A stretch of DNA of 64,000 nucleotides from Cloeon dipterum (taxonomy: Eukaryota; Arthropoda; Insecta; Ephemeroptera; Baetidae), in contig NC_088790.1 in the NCBI RefSeq assembly GCF_949628265.1, positions 18,728,545 to 18,792,544 on the forward strand, given 5' to 3'. Positions 15,001 to 27,442 of this stretch are shown here, piece by piece (the stretch's first letter is position 1; every line of letters starts with the position of its first letter). The notes beneath the pieces are model-generated. The model worked only from the letters and a program-made list of their open reading frames with translations. It was not told the origin of the DNA and ran no database searches. The position numbers and the translations under genes are program-made.

Positions 15001-18000
15001 AGATTTACTTTTGTTGAACAATCTTTTTTTAGTGTGTTAGAATGTGATTTTTTGAACAGATCTGCTCCAAAAATACGGATGACTGTAGTCATCGGATAAA
15101 CGAAAACGATTTTGTTGAAAAAAAAGAAAGAATATAAAAAAAGCAGTCTCCACTTTTAAAGCATCCGAGTTCCTGTTTAAACTCAAAATCTAAATTTAAG
15201 CAAAATGTACGGAGCAAAAACATTTTTCAGATAAAAGCATGAGGTTTTTGTAAAAATATAAATTTGACCGTCGAATTCTATGAATCGGATATATTTTTAA
15301 ATGAGCATCCTCAACTTATTTAAAAGGCTGAGCCTTCTGTGAAAGAGGCAATCCTTGCCGGTCCATAAATTAAACGCAAAGCAAGGTTCACGAGTGGCAC
15401 TTTACAGTAACTCGCACATTTTTACAGCCACGCGCACGAGCTCAGCGTAACTTTAATGAAAACTCGCTCGGCAAGCTCATATTTTAATAGTGTGAATCGG
15501 GAGTGAAAAAACTCTCTGTGGGTCGGAGCAGGAAGAGACACACTCTTTTTTCTCTTTCTTTGCCATTCTGAGAGAGCAGGTCATGTACCAGCTTTTTTCT
15601 TCGGTTCGAGTGCATAAACGAGGGCTGCCTTTCACTCATTCGTTAGGATTAGGCAAGTAGATCAGATGCAAATATTTGCTATGCTCTTGCTTTTTATCCA
15701 CCTCTCATTCGTGCTTCCTCACTGCCGCGTTGATGGGTTCTTAATAAACAACTTCAGCGAATTGCGGTCTCAAAACGGCCTCTCAGCCGCATTCATTCGT
15801 TCACCTGTGCATGTTCTGCGGCGCAGAGGTCACCGAGGATAATTATATTCAATCTGGGTCAGGTCGACTTTTAGCTCACAGCACTGATGAAGTGCGATTT
15901 TTGAGCCGAGCGAAAGTTGACTCTGGCTGTCAACAAATTCTTGTTTATCTGCAAAGGTCACAAGACTCGACCCGTAAACAAAATCAAAATGATATCTAGA
16001 TAGTGGTGGTAAAACTTAATTAAATTATTGATTATAGTTTGGTCTTAATTAGCAAGCTTGAGATATACTCATTGCTTTCCAAACAACTTTCTAAATACCG
16101 TTAAATCCTTTTTATTTAATAAAATCTCCATCATCACTCCCGCGCATTTTGCTTTTCTAACCTGCTGTAATGGATCATAGATTAAAATTTTGTGTGGTAA
16201 CCAGAAAATGTTTTTTTTATTGGAGCTCTTCTTTTTCTCTCGTCTGAAAAGGCATCAGAAACCAGAGTAATTGAAGCAACTGTCACAGTATATCATTCCA
16301 GGGTAGAAACGGGAGCGTGCGTCGCCGCGATAAAGTGCGATTATTTTCGAATGCACTTCTGACGTTCGGTTCGTTCACCTCATGACCCTATCTCCTGTTC
16401 AAACATAATGCTGTCTGCCTCTGACGCTCCACGAAATTAGCTTTTTGAGGCAGCTAGCGTGATCATTCGTCGTATGCATATTTTGCTGCACGCCCGAAAT
16501 AGCAGCAGATTCCTAGCTGCGACTTTTAACTGCTGGAGCAATTAGTCATAGTTTACAAGTGCCACCTTTTGAAGCAACACTGCACATCACAAGGCTTCAG
16601 CATATGTATTGCTACTCGCTTCTGTTGCACAATTGTGCTGCATATAAGATAGGTATACAAACGGGCAGGTGCATTATTTGCACAAAAGGCCTGGTCGGGT
16701 GATTCAAATGCATACTTGGCTCTCCGGAGCAGAGCTCAACATAGGCAAAAAAGGGACTGAATAAAACAGCAGCTTGAAAAGTGCTGCGTCAGTTGGCTCT
16801 TTGAGAATTAAGTGCAGCAAATAATGAGATCTAAGGATGCACGACACTACTTTTGTCCTCTAGAGAGGAGTTGAAAAGAAAGGATTTTTTCTATTATTGC
16901 AAAATGTGTTGATAGTTGAAACTGACAATGCATGGTATTCTTAATTTTCCTATCAATCAAAGGTGTAATTTTCAAATATCTACCAATGATTTAATTTCCC
17001 CGTGTAAAATGAAACCCAAGGAAAAAATTTTCATTTTGGTGTCTTCCCCTAAAAGCACTCATAATAATTGTGGCTGTGCTCTAGGAATTATGCAATGCAA
17101 CACCAACGAAGGAGGCATGTCTCGTCCATCAATCAATCAATCAATCGCAAATAATTACTGCAATCCCGGCACTCTCTTATCCAGCGGGCTATTCATCATT
17201 ACCTCACCGAAGTGATGCATAACATTGCCTTTCTCGGACAAATAAGCCACCAGGGGGCACGATCGAGCGTATTAAAAATAATATCAAAATCTCGTCACGT
17301 CCTCGGGACCTGTTTGCTTTATATTTTTGCGGAGAAGAGAAACACGCATGCGAGCGTGCAACCTTGCCTTATCATCACTAAGATAATTATTACCCGTGAA
17401 ATAAGCATCTTCTGCCGAGCACGGGAGGACAGCAGCTTCGCCTGAGGAAGGTGACTCACGGTCGGCCGAGTGGGCTCCTCGGAAGGGCCCCGCCTGCCCC
17501 TCAAGGCCCCTGACACCGCCCACCACCCCTGCCTGACTCGTCTTCCGCACGGACGAAGCGTAAGTGCCCACGCACCCACCGAAATGACTAATCACACCGC
17601 CTGGGCTCGGCTGTTTAGTTAACAGCGAGAACAAAATCTCCGGTCCAGACGTCTATAATTGATTCAGACGCCTGTTTCTGTTTTTGATGAGCTACGCGGC
17701 TTCCCACTAACCAAAATAAAATAAAATTTGAGCTGTTTGCTATCTGACCAAGCAAACATAGTCTATGGGAGAAATTTTAAAATTATGTGGTTTAAAATAC
17801 ATGTCACACAAAAATTCAGATAATAAACTGTTTGATTCAGAGCTCTTAGATGATGTTATTTTTTTATTTAGCTAAAACTTAAAGAAATATTCTACATTAT
17901 TTCATATTCTAATAAATTTCAAATGTCAAGAGAACAGAGAGAAAAGCAAACAATCATCAAGTTGGCAGGGAAAACAATGAATGGTGCACAACCCGGCAAT

Positions 18001-19588
18001 TTTCCACACTGCAGTGGTTGCGTCAATGTCTCTTTGACATTGACATACGTCCAGACTAAAATCCTCTTGCCTAACAATCAGCCGGCTCTATTACAAGTCA
18101 TGTTAATTAACTCTTCGTCTCCGATGCTCAAAAGCAGTTTTCGCATGAACAGGTGAGCTGTCGTAAATATAAAAAACGCTCACGCACGCCTCGCGCAAGG
18201 GGCTAAATTTATCGCCGGCTTCGCTTGCAAATGCGCAGTTTCACGCCGTGATTTGATTAGTTGGCACCAAGTTCAATGTGAAATTTTGTTTAAGAGCGTG
18301 CAAGGTTTGCATCGTGTTTAGCTGACAAAGTCAATTTTGAAATTTCATTGAGCACTTCGTCTATTAAACGTCTGGCAGGCTATATGCAGTTCATTTCAAT
18401 CAAGCTGAGCGTGTTAAGAGCTCAGCTCATGATATCAGAAATTCTGCTTTTTTTATGCATCGCACGAAGAGAGGAAAATGATGCTGCGCGCAACTGTCCA
18501 GAAAATTGGAAAAGAATAATTACTGCTCTGGATTTGTAACAGTAAAGTCTGCATTTTTATCTCATTAAAATTGATTCTTAATGAATTGCAATTATTATTT
18601 TTTAACTTGTATGTTGCAGTTTTGCCACCGAGGAGGATTTCCCTACCTTGAGTTTCTTCTTCAGCTTCATGCAGTACCTGTAGAGCATGGCCAGGTTGAG
18701 TGGGCCGAAGTCCTGGTAAAAGTTCTCGTACTCAAACTCATCGTCGATGGAAAAGTAGTGCGTCTTCGCCGTCGACCTGGGATGCACGGTCGTGCCCAAT
18801 GTGACAAAGTACAGCCTGTCTGTAAGCGATCATAATGGAAAATCAATGATCGTTCACTAAAAAGCATGCGGGCACGGCGCCAATATCGGCCAATATAATG
18901 GTTAATTGGCCTGGATGTCACACCCCTACACGTGACTGTGACTGGGCTGATATGCGAGTGTTTGCATTGGGTTTGCTAGCTGTGTGCGAACGCGTCTTTC
19001 CTCTTTTTTTTCTCCGTTCGTGCCGCTCGTGATAAGATGGAATTGAATTTGTGTGCAGGCTTCTGATTGCGAGAGAGAGAGAGAGAAACGGCGGATTGAA
19101 TTGCGGAGGTGATTGGGTTATCCATTAGGCACTGCGGAAACGGTACAGTTCGGAAGGTCAAGTTTATGGAATCGTGCGAAACAAATTATTTAAAGGTGAT
19201 AGAAAACTATCAAACGGCTTATAAATTCATCGGAAATTCAAAGAATTTCTTGAATTTAAAAATTAAGCTGAGTTTTTAGCTGAATGCTATGAACTTTCAT
19301 CATGTTTCTTGCTGAGGCTTAAAGTTCTACTGAGCAGAAAATTTTTAAATAGTAAAAGAACAAACAGAAAGCATGTAAAACTAATATCTTGAATGAAAGC
19401 CTCACAGAAGGAGTAACATTTCATAAAATATCCATTAAAATACAGTAAAAGTCCTTTTTAAAACTGTTATTTATCTGGTAAATACAAACATTTGAATGGG
19501 ACTAAGTTTTATCGCTGACTGGTTTAAATATAGTACAAATAAAGGTTTTTCAGTATTTAACAGGCGATACTTCGCCAAATAATATTAC

Positions 19589-19640
<52 letters not shown>

Positions 19641-20202
19641 TAAAAGTCGTTTGTTTCTGCATACAATGCAAAAGCGGCTGAACTGCGTTGCTTTTGTTTG
19701 AATGTAGGGCAAAGGTATGGAACATAATAAGAGATAAAAAACGACCTGCGGCAATCAATTCCCTATCTAAAGCCATTCAGCTCCCCTGCTGCGCCAAATG
19801 AGTAAATGAAAAAAAAGAAACACAACAAGAGACAAATTTCTATTAAGCATCGCTTGCTGCCATTGACAGCTCAGAAAAAAAAATCAGATCGGCCGGCCGT
19901 GAATTGATCGCGCTCGCCACCCAAAACAGCAGACAAGGTCGAGTTCATCCGTGTGTCAAAGCAGACAGCTGTGGCCTCGCTGCTACCCCAAATGGAATGG
20001 ATTTCGAGAGGGAGAGAGAGAGAGTGCGTGATTCCGTGTCGTATCGACACGAAGGGGTGAAAGGGTAGGTGGGTGCGGGTGGAAGACAATTTCTCTGCTT
20101 GATAATGTGCTGAAATAGCGACAAAATTGTCTCACCTTTTATGAACTCGGCAGCGCTGATCAAGGCATCCGAGTAGCGCTGTTTGCCCACGTCGTCAGAC
20201 AT
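43..20202 (-). CDS. Cdc14: CDC14 dual-specificity phosphatase, 5' eight coding exons (3' end outside window)
   Basis: CDC14 phosphatases remove phosphate from CDK-type phospho-Ser-Pro sites and act in mitotic exit, cytokinesis and cilia. Coding exons in order on the minus strand are 20202-20136, 18819-18647, 7080-6988, 1500-1421, 1356-1224, 1159-1072, 766-536 and 181-43, giving about 334 residues in one frame with GT-AG junctions. The N-terminal DSP-like domain is clear ([64 protein letters not shown]). The catalytic domain follows ([37 protein letters not shown]). The P-loop HCKAGLGRTG is intact and split between exons 7 and 8 just after the lysine codon, so Cys and Arg are both present. The sequence continues to [12 protein letters not shown], and a donor ends the last visible exon in phase 2. 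The start ATG at 20202 begins [14 protein letters not shown] 3' splice site seven bases upstream of it implies a non-coding first exon. Two introns are large (about 11.6 and 5.5 kb). The non-catalytic tail lies to the left of the window. Confidence 0.93.
1501..6987 (-). other. CDC14 intron 3 (5.5 kb)
   Basis: This is the intron between the exon ending in GSYA and the exon starting VMYLHFTP. It is AT-rich with GC-richer patches near 2.1-2.6, 4.9-5.3 and 6.5-7.0 kb. Those patches contain long open frames in several overlapping readings but no recognisable protein, so I call no nested gene. Confidence 0.7.
7081..18646 (-). other. CDC14 intron 2 (11.6 kb)
   Basis: This is a long intron between the exon ending MKLKKKLK and the exon starting [13 protein letters not shown] see no recognisable gene in it. 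A GC-rich segment at about 17,400-17,600 has an open minus-strand frame followed by a good donor (GTGAGT near 17,450). It could be an alternative 5' exon, but nothing identifies it. Confidence 0.65.
19592..19640. repeat. (CT)n microsatellite
   Basis: A run of about 24 CT dinucleotides with one interruption (CTAT) lies in CDC14 intron 1. A shorter GA run is at about 19,073-19,087. Ordinary simple-sequence repeat. Confidence 0.95.
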
Positions 20203-22580
20203 GTTGAATCTGGAACAAGTACAGCAAAGAGTAATTTAATTAAACTGCGAGTAAAATAATTTTGTTATCTTAAATCAATAATCTTTCAATATGAACTGGT
20301 TTGCGAATGGAGTCAGGGTCAGGATTTTGTTTCATATTTCTCAATGTTGTTTTAATATATCCAGAGGTTTAATTTTGTCAACCTTTTTAAGTTAATCAAG
20401 TTCTCCTTGCTAAGTTTTAATGTAAAAGTTTTCCGGCTCCATCCATAAAATTAACGGCAACACATTTTATCGCGTTGACGCAGGACGCCATTATCATCCA
20501 CTGGAATTTGTGTGACATTAGGGCCGCCGTGTGTTTAAAATGCAAATTTTGAAGCGAGCGTGCCGTGTGAAGGGAATAAAAGGTGCATATGTACGTTCGG
20601 GCGCGACGCGTGAGCTTTATTATTGCGCCTTTCATACCTGTCTGCATGCGAGGATATTTATTTTGTTATTTCTGAAAGTCAACAATGCAGATATTCTTTC
20701 GCACGGTATGCTAATTAACGAGTGGTCGCACTGATAATCTCATACACTTTGTTTTGCGAAATCCCTAAGCGTGTAAATGAAAATCTAGTTAATAGCTATT
20801 TTGCCGATGCATTTCCATAATTTTATCATCAATCTAGATTAGTTCACCTGTTATTATCGCTGTTTTACTGCTTTTTAACTATCATTGTAAAACATAGCAA
20901 AAACCATTAAAACATTCTGCAGTTAGAAGTCCTAAAAGTCCTAGCTTAATATAAATATTCTAATTAACTTGAAAACGACTGAAGCATTGTTTTGGTTGGA
21001 CTTCTCGTGGCGATAAAAACAGCGGAGAACGTGCGCCTAATCGCTATTTCGGTCCACTATTTTGTCTTGTTATTTAGAAGTGCGCCGTGGGACATGTGGC
21101 CAGCAGTCATTTGTAAAAATATCTCGCTGTTCCCCTTGCGCCCAATTTGGCAGCAACGAACAAAAACAATGAGGATGGTGCCTGGTGAGTACTTTCTGGC
21201 CAAAATAGCTGGATCACTCCCAGCCACCTAAAAAGGCAACGCCCGCAATCTGTGTCTACTGATTATAACAAAAACTGTATATTTGATGCTGCGCAAAATG
21301 TTACTAAGTTAAATGGAAAAAAGATTTGAATTTGTATAATCACATTCAAATAAAAAATCTGATTAGGCGTGAGAATGCTTTAATTTAGGAAAATAAAATT
21401 GATTTCAATATATGCGAATTCAAATTAAAAATATGTATTATTTGAGCTAAACAGAAGAGAATATGACGATGGATTGACTTAAATTTTTAATCACTTTGTT
21501 GTGTTGATTGTTTTTTTTATAATTGGTGCTCAAAATTAAACGTTAAAATTGGTAAACATAAACTAAATTTCAAGGTTAATACGATTTTAACGGTCCTATA
21601 TTTAAAAACCATAAGCTGTTATAATTAAAAATTTAAGCCTTTTTCTATACAAATTTCTCATACGAAAATCAATCGTTATTTATTGAGTATGTATCGTATA
21701 TATTAAAACTTGAAATGAATCACATTCAATTTAGAGTTATGTCATATTTATTGAAGATTAAATAAATTATTTACAACAACCAAGTTGAAGAGCACGAAAA
21801 GAGCAGGGTTCAATCGTCAATTAAAACAACACCGTGAAGGGTGACAAGAGACAAAAAGTGCGGATCAGTTCACGCGAGCAAGGAAAGGGCTCACCTGTGT
21901 GCCTCCCCGGCCGACTAGACGGTGGTGGTTGGTGTGCGAATTCTCTGTGCAACACGCACGTAGTAAAAGATCTAATATCCCGGCTGGTATATCGCACGCC
22001 GCCGTGTTTTGCAGGCAATCACGCAGACGAGTGAGCGAGTGTCGTTCGGAGAGTTGGGATCACGTTCTCATCGTGACCGCTCGCCTGCGTGAATCTTACT
22101 GACAAAGTCGGCCTCTGGCTCGGCTTTGTATTTTGAAAACACAATCGGTGTGATCTGGCTCGCAGGCTTCGTCCAATGGAAGTGGAGCCGTACACGAGAG
22201 GCGTGCGCAGCCCGGACGACGCAACGGCTACGGCACCTCTAACGATCAACCCACGGCTCCGGCAATCGATATTCGGCCTCCAGCTAAGCATTCGACCGAC
22301 ACACTCGGTCGAAAGCCGTCAAAGAGGCTGCATCTTTGGCAAGCTGGTTCATTGAGCCACCCTTTGCCAAAAGTCATTTCAAAATTAGGGTTTTTGCAGG
22401 GCCAGTGCTCGTGGGGCCGATTTTGACTCGGCACACCGTTTTCCCGCCGTACGTCTAAAGCCTCGTCATTGGACAGCAAGTTGGACCCTGACATAGTTTC
22501 CAAACCCAACGCAACGCTGCGCTTCAATGCAGCGATGGAATAATTCGCAGCATACTCCAAGGGTACCTGAAATTAGTTTA
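20203..22580 (-). promoter_or_regulatory. Inferred CDC14 5' UTR intron and GC-rich candidate promoter/first exon
   Basis: A 3' splice site (TTGTTCCAG) ends at 20,210, directly upstream of the CDC14 start codon, so the 5' UTR is spliced. The best upstream candidate is a GC-rich, CpG-containing block at about 21,850-22,580 with a minus-strand donor (ACACAG followed by GTGAGC) at 21,895/21,894. Its open minus-strand frame (22,246-22,560) resembles no family I know and is read here as UTR or promoter. The DNA between 20.2 and 21.8 kb is AT-rich with no gene seen. Confidence 0.4.
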
Positions 22581-24134
22581 TTGTTAAAAATGTTTGAGTT
22601 TTTCCTAGTTCAAATTACTCAAAACTAAAACACAACTTTTTATGATTTTTCTCGTCTTCATAATAAAAAATACTTAAAGAGTTTACTTCTATCGCTAAGC
22701 ATATAGAAATGTATGTCTTATATTGTATTTCTATTTTGGTTTAAAAGGTCAAAATGACGTTATATAATGATCGATTGAGGTTATAACTGTGTAATTATCT
22801 TTTAAAATATTTTAAATTAAAGTTAATACGTTTTGAATAAATCCTACAATGCAAGTGTAAATATGGCGAAATTTTTAAAAAGCATAAAAATGTTTTAAGT
22901 AAAAAAATGATTTGCCTAGTTGACATGTTTTTGCTATTAAAACAATTTCTTTTGTTGATAAGCTCGTCAATTTTATTTGGATGATTGTGCATTAAATCAC
23001 TCAATCATTTGAAAAAACAGTTTCTTACCTTAAACTGAACATTTAGATTTCTATTTGCAATAAATGTAATCCCTTATAATTATTTTAACTTTATAGGCAG
23101 CAAAATGTGTATCCAAAAAATCCACCCGTGTTTCCAAACTGCACAACGTTCAATGGGCTATTAGGATTTGTTAAATATTTTCTTACATCAGTTAATTATT
23201 GTTCTTATTAAAAATTAAACATAACGCGTAAAGTGAAAAATGTTGGTTCATTATATCAGCCAGCATACACGATTTAACAATATAAAGATACAATTATTTA
23301 TATAGCACAGTATTGAAGAAAAGTAAGCGTAATAGTAATAGTAATAAAAATGTTAAATTTTGATCATATCAGTTGCTTGGTGGTCTGACTTTTGTTTTTG
23401 TTAAGTTGAAAAATAGCAGTACACAGAAAAATATTACTAGCTGCTCAGACGAAATTTACTGAGAGAAAGAATTAATAGAAGCATATATGATCGTTTTAGG
23501 TTTTGATTTGAATGCATCACATAGTATACATTCAATTTTACATGCAAATTTTTGCGGCACTTACAAAATTTTAGCGGTTATTGATATGAGATCACATTAA
23601 TGTCATTTTATTCCCTGTAAATATGCCACTTCAAACGTTCTGTAAAAATATATACACACGTCGTTGACAAGAAAAGGGACTCGATTGGAAATAGGATATG
23701 CAGCATTCCAAAATTCATAAAGCGTAACGCATGTGTTTGTGTGGAGTCAACAAGGTTTTGCATTCAATGCAGATATTAACAAATTTGAGGAACTGTGCTC
23801 ATGGTTTCCAACCACCCACGCAAACCAGTGAAGAATTACACACTTGAGAATGAAACTATGATTTAGCTGAGGCTTATTGCGGCATGTGAACCATTCTCCA
23901 GCATTTTGCATTTCATTTGTTCCAGCGGCATGGCTTATAAAATAAGTGATGCTTGATGTGTAGCTGCCAAAATCACTCAAATTGCTTCAGTTTGCACAAA
24001 AACTGACAATATAAATGACTTGTGCCTTAATCGTGACTTTTGAGTTAAATGGGCAAATTAAAAACCAAAATAGTAAATTGGACTAGATTGAAATCATAAA
24101 AGTACCCACCAAACAATAGCCCTAAGGAAATATT
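22581..24134. other. AT-rich intergenic stretch; holds the likely GalNAc-transferase 3' UTR
   Basis: No coding sequence is recognised here. A minus-strand AATAAA at 23,612-23,607 lies about 0.5 kb beyond the transferase stop codon and is a plausible polyadenylation signal. Confidence 0.5.
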
Positions 24135-25243
24135 TCAAACATCTACCAAGTACCATGTGTATAATTTTCGGTACACCATCTGCTTGAGCTCATAATTCAA
24201 ACTGTTGAGCCCATCAGACTTAAAACGGTCTCCCCCAGAATTGAGTTTTTCGAGCCGAGACTGGCTTGGCACCTCCTTTTTGTGGCTCAACATGTAATAA
24301 CGGGCCACGGGAGGCTCAAAACGGTCAATTTGCATACCCTGTTCAACAATGCGGTTATGGAAGTCGTCATCTTCGCCACCCCAGCCGTAAAAAACATTGG
24401 AAAAACCATTCACAGACTCGAACTGCTCCTTCGTAATGGCGACAGCACCACCAAAGATACTTGAATAAGGCAAATTGTATCGAAACGTGTTCACGCTGAC
24501 CGTCATGTGTCTGGGATTGGTTGAGCAGGCGTAAATGTTGGACAGCTTCTGGGGCAGCAGGTCGACGTCGTGGAAGACGAAACACTCACTTTGGCGATCA
24601 GCCTTTAGAGACTCGGCGAATCCAACGTTAAACAGTTTGGCTCGGTTGAATGGGGTGTTGGCCACCTGCTCGACCACTACAATGTGGTAGTCGATCATTT
24701 GCCTCTGTAGGAACGCGTGCATGAAGTTTAGGAAGGTATCCAGGTGCTCGCGCCGGTCCCTGACAATGTTAAAAAAATATTTAGCATATTCCTCTATGAT
24801 GACAGGTTATCATTTACTAAGAAAAAACATATCTACAGCATAAATTAAGTCATCGTCTTGAGAAAACATGCTAAAAAGGCACCTATTTTCGTTAAAAATA
24901 GCTATTATTTTGTTCACCTGTATGGTATAATGATTGTTGTCTCGTATTGAGCCTTGCAGTCTTTTGGGGACCACTTCCCGTTCTCCACGGCCTCGAGGTC
25001 AGCTTCCTCCGCCCACGTTGGGTACAGCAAAACATCATCCTCGTCAGATATGCTAAAATTGCATAGATTCGGTCCAAATTGATGAGGGACTAGATTCTTC
25101 TTAATGTCTTCTTTGTAAATGCGTGGGTACGTCTCCGAAGCGAATCGGCCGGGATGAATCAAATAAACAAAGATGCCGATGACTGCCATCCATCGTAGTA
25201 GTTGGATGATTTTTCTCCAGAGATAGCTGCGACTCAGAGCCAT
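24135..25243 (-). CDS. beta-1,4-N-acetylgalactosaminyl/galactosyltransferase (GT7 family), 2 exons
   Basis: This Golgi type II enzyme adds a beta-1,4-linked GalNAc or Gal to a terminal GlcNAc. Exons 25243-24918 and 24759-24135 join in phase (316 residues). A short cytoplasmic tail and a signal anchor of about 20 residues (LLRWMAVIGIFVYLIHPG) lie near the N-terminus. The catalytic domain starts at ETTIIIPYRDRREHL. GT7 marks present are FNRAKLFNVGF, the metal-binding DVD in FVFHDVDLLP, GWGGEDDDFHNRI, and the SDGLNSLNYE segment near the C-terminus. In LPYSSIFGG the residue equivalent to bovine galactosyltransferase Tyr289 is Ile, which favours UDP-GalNAc, so an insect beta4GalNAcT-type enzyme is inferred. 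The start at 25,243 is the first in-frame ATG after an upstream in-frame stop. It is not B4GALT7-like, since it has WGGEDDD rather than WGREDDE. Confidence 0.93.
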
Positions 25244-25301
25244 GTTTTCTTGATTGCTCAATATCCTCGAGTGCCGATGATAACAACACTCCTTCACTCA
25301 T

Positions 25302-26239
25302 AGTAAATACAAAGTCTGTAAATGTATGAACATTTGATATGAATTAATAACATGATCAACATGAACAAACAAAATGACTTACAAACATTTTAATTCATAA
25401 CAGCATTCTTTCCTTGATTGGTACATCTTGGTTATGTATGAAAATATTTCGTTGTGACAATAAAATGTGTAAAATATATATTATAACCCTCAGATTTGAA
25501 ACACAGATAAATTATTGCTTCTCTTCAAATCGATTAATGCTTCCTGTGTCCCAAGCTGGTCCCAAGTCCAAATCGACCAAATCGTCTCTGGTTCTGCAAT
25601 CTTATCTCGGGTAATATTTGTTTACAAATGCAGCACATTCACAAAATATCATGCGCGATCATGCGTCAGCAGTCCAATTCATTAATATGTATTTTAGTCT
25701 TGTAGTATGGTGTGATCTTCTGGCTATTCCGCTCCTGCCTGCGCAGTACAAAAAAATAAATAATATTAACCGATTGTGGTATTTTTTGTTTGTATGTACA
25801 TAGCTAATTTAGTATTATGAGTAATATGAACTTTTATTGCTAATGACCACACTGTATGTATAAATTATTTATCATATCAAATTGAAAATTAATAGAGATC
25901 AAAAACTATGTACATACTTGTATGTAATGTATTTGATTGGAAATTTAATCAAAATTGTTTAGATTTACGACTTACAATTGGAGCGATTGTTGAACCGATC
26001 AATTAAACTAACCGCGGTTTCATTAGTAAACAAGGCATCAAAAAATCGTCTACATTCAAAGAATGTAAATCTTAAATTTCGCGCCATCGCGTTGAGTCAC
26101 ATGGTGCAGCCGTGTTTTGTCATTGAGTTTCACTCTCGGTGCCCCTTGGTGGCGCTGCTGCTGTTGCTGCTCTCCTCGTCGTCGGCCATTTCTAAACCGC
26201 ACACAGCAATCGGCGGCGTGTTTTTAGTTAAAATCGAAA
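25302..26239. promoter_or_regulatory. Divergent intergenic region between the glycosyltransferase and RpL18A
   Basis: About 0.9 kb separates two head-to-head genes. The left part is AT-rich and featureless. From about 26,080 the sequence is GC-richer with pyrimidine-rich stretches (for example CTCTCCTCGTCGTC near 26,170). This suits the promoter and 5' UTR of a ribosomal protein gene, but I could not fix a transcription start. Confidence 0.45.
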
Positions 26240-27407
26240 ATGAAGGCGAAAGGACAGGTATACCTTAATTTACTTAAACTAAATTTGCTACTTGTTTTTC
26301 GCTCGGTAAAATAAGCCTCAAATATTGTGGCCTGCGTCTGAATTGCACAGTGAAACGGCGGCCGAAATTGTTGACAATCCCATAACACGTGTACCGCACG
26401 ACTTACCCTATGCTGATGATGATGGGACTCAGCTAAAATAATCATTTGCTTGACTCTTTGTTCCTCAAATGTGATAAACTGACCCTATTTTTATTATTCC
26501 AGCTGAAGGAATACGAGGTGATCGGCAGGAAACTGCCCACCGCCAAGGAGACGACAACCCCTCTGTACAAAATGAGGATTTTCGCCCCTGATGCCATCGT
26601 GGCCAAATCGCGTTTCTGGTATTTCCTCCGCCAGCTCCGCAAGTTCAAGAGCTCCACTGGTGAAATCGTCAGCATCAAGGAGGTGAGATTTTTGCTCGAC
26701 CCTCACATTTACACCCTTTAAATTCCTCTCAACGCTTGGCTTGTCTGCTGAGGTCACTCCTAAGTACCCCAATCTACTTTTAACATTAAATATCATATTT
26801 TTACGTTTATCTTTAGATCCCTGAGAAGTCGCCGACCAAGATTAAGAACTTCGGCATCTGGCTGCGTTATGACTCTCGCTCAGGCACCCACAACATGTAC
26901 CGCGAGTACAGAGACCTTAGCGTCTCAGGAGCCGTCACCATGTGCTACCGTGACATGGGAGCTAGACATCGTGCTCGTGCCCATTCCATTCAGGTATATA
27001 TTTCCTAGCAAAGGAATGAACATTTCTCGCAAGAAATCATTTTGATTTTGGTCCACTATTACTCTGAAAAAGATTTGAGTCAATTTTGCGATAAATCTGG
27101 TTGATACAGTCGTCGCTGCAAAATCTTGTTGCTGACCTCCTTTTTATATTTTAATTTTTGTGCCCCCGAGATTGAATGTTCATACAAAATTACTCTCAAT
27201 TAACTTGGGCCTTGAAAAGGATTACTAATGTTTTGTTGGTTATTTCAGATCATCAAGGTCGAGCAGGTTATTTCGAAAGAAACCAGGCGTCCCCAGATCA
27301 AGCAGTTCCACGACTCAGGAATCCGCTTCCCTCTGCCCAAGAGAATCGGACAGAAGACCACCCTTCCCAGATTTTCCATCAGGCGTCCTCGCACTTATTT
27401 CTTGTAA
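26240..27407 (+). CDS. RpL18A: 60S ribosomal protein L18a (eL20), 4 exons
   Basis: This is a structural protein of the large cytoplasmic ribosomal subunit. Coding exons 26240-26257, 26503-26682, 26817-26993 and 27249-27407 are all GT-AG and phase 0, giving 177 residues against 176 in human. The first coding exon encodes only MKAKGQ, typical of ribosomal protein genes. Diagnostic segments are [56 protein letters not shown] and VKQFHDS-like [14 protein letters not shown]; the protein ends RPRTYFL. Codon use is biased toward C/G-ending codons, as expected for high expression. A polyadenylation signal follows at 27,437. No break or missing segment. Confidence 0.97.
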
Positions 27408-27436
27408 ATCTGAATTCTTTCTGGTTTATAGTAAGT

Positions 27437-27442
27437 AATAAA
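27437..27442 (+). terminator. AATAAA polyadenylation signal of RpL18A
   Basis: A canonical hexamer lies 30 bases after the RpL18A stop codon, so the 3' UTR is short, as usual for ribosomal protein mRNAs. Confidence 0.75.

Noticed and set aside
22246-22560. Open minus-strand frame upstream of CDC14
   Set aside because: It has an acceptor-like sequence at its start but no recognisable protein and no phase-compatible partner. Treated as promoter/5' UTR sequence.
26410-26485. C/D-box-like TGATGATGA...CTGA in RpL18A intron 1
   Set aside because: The D box would lie about 20 bases from the acceptor, too close for normal intronic snoRNA processing, and the flanks do not form a terminal stem.
26994-27248. 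Possible intronic H/ACA-type hairpin in RpL18A intron 3 (AGATTT...AAATCT then ACA)
   Set aside because: One short stem and an ACA are not enough; no convincing H box or 5' hairpin was found, although ribosomal protein introns often host snoRNAs.
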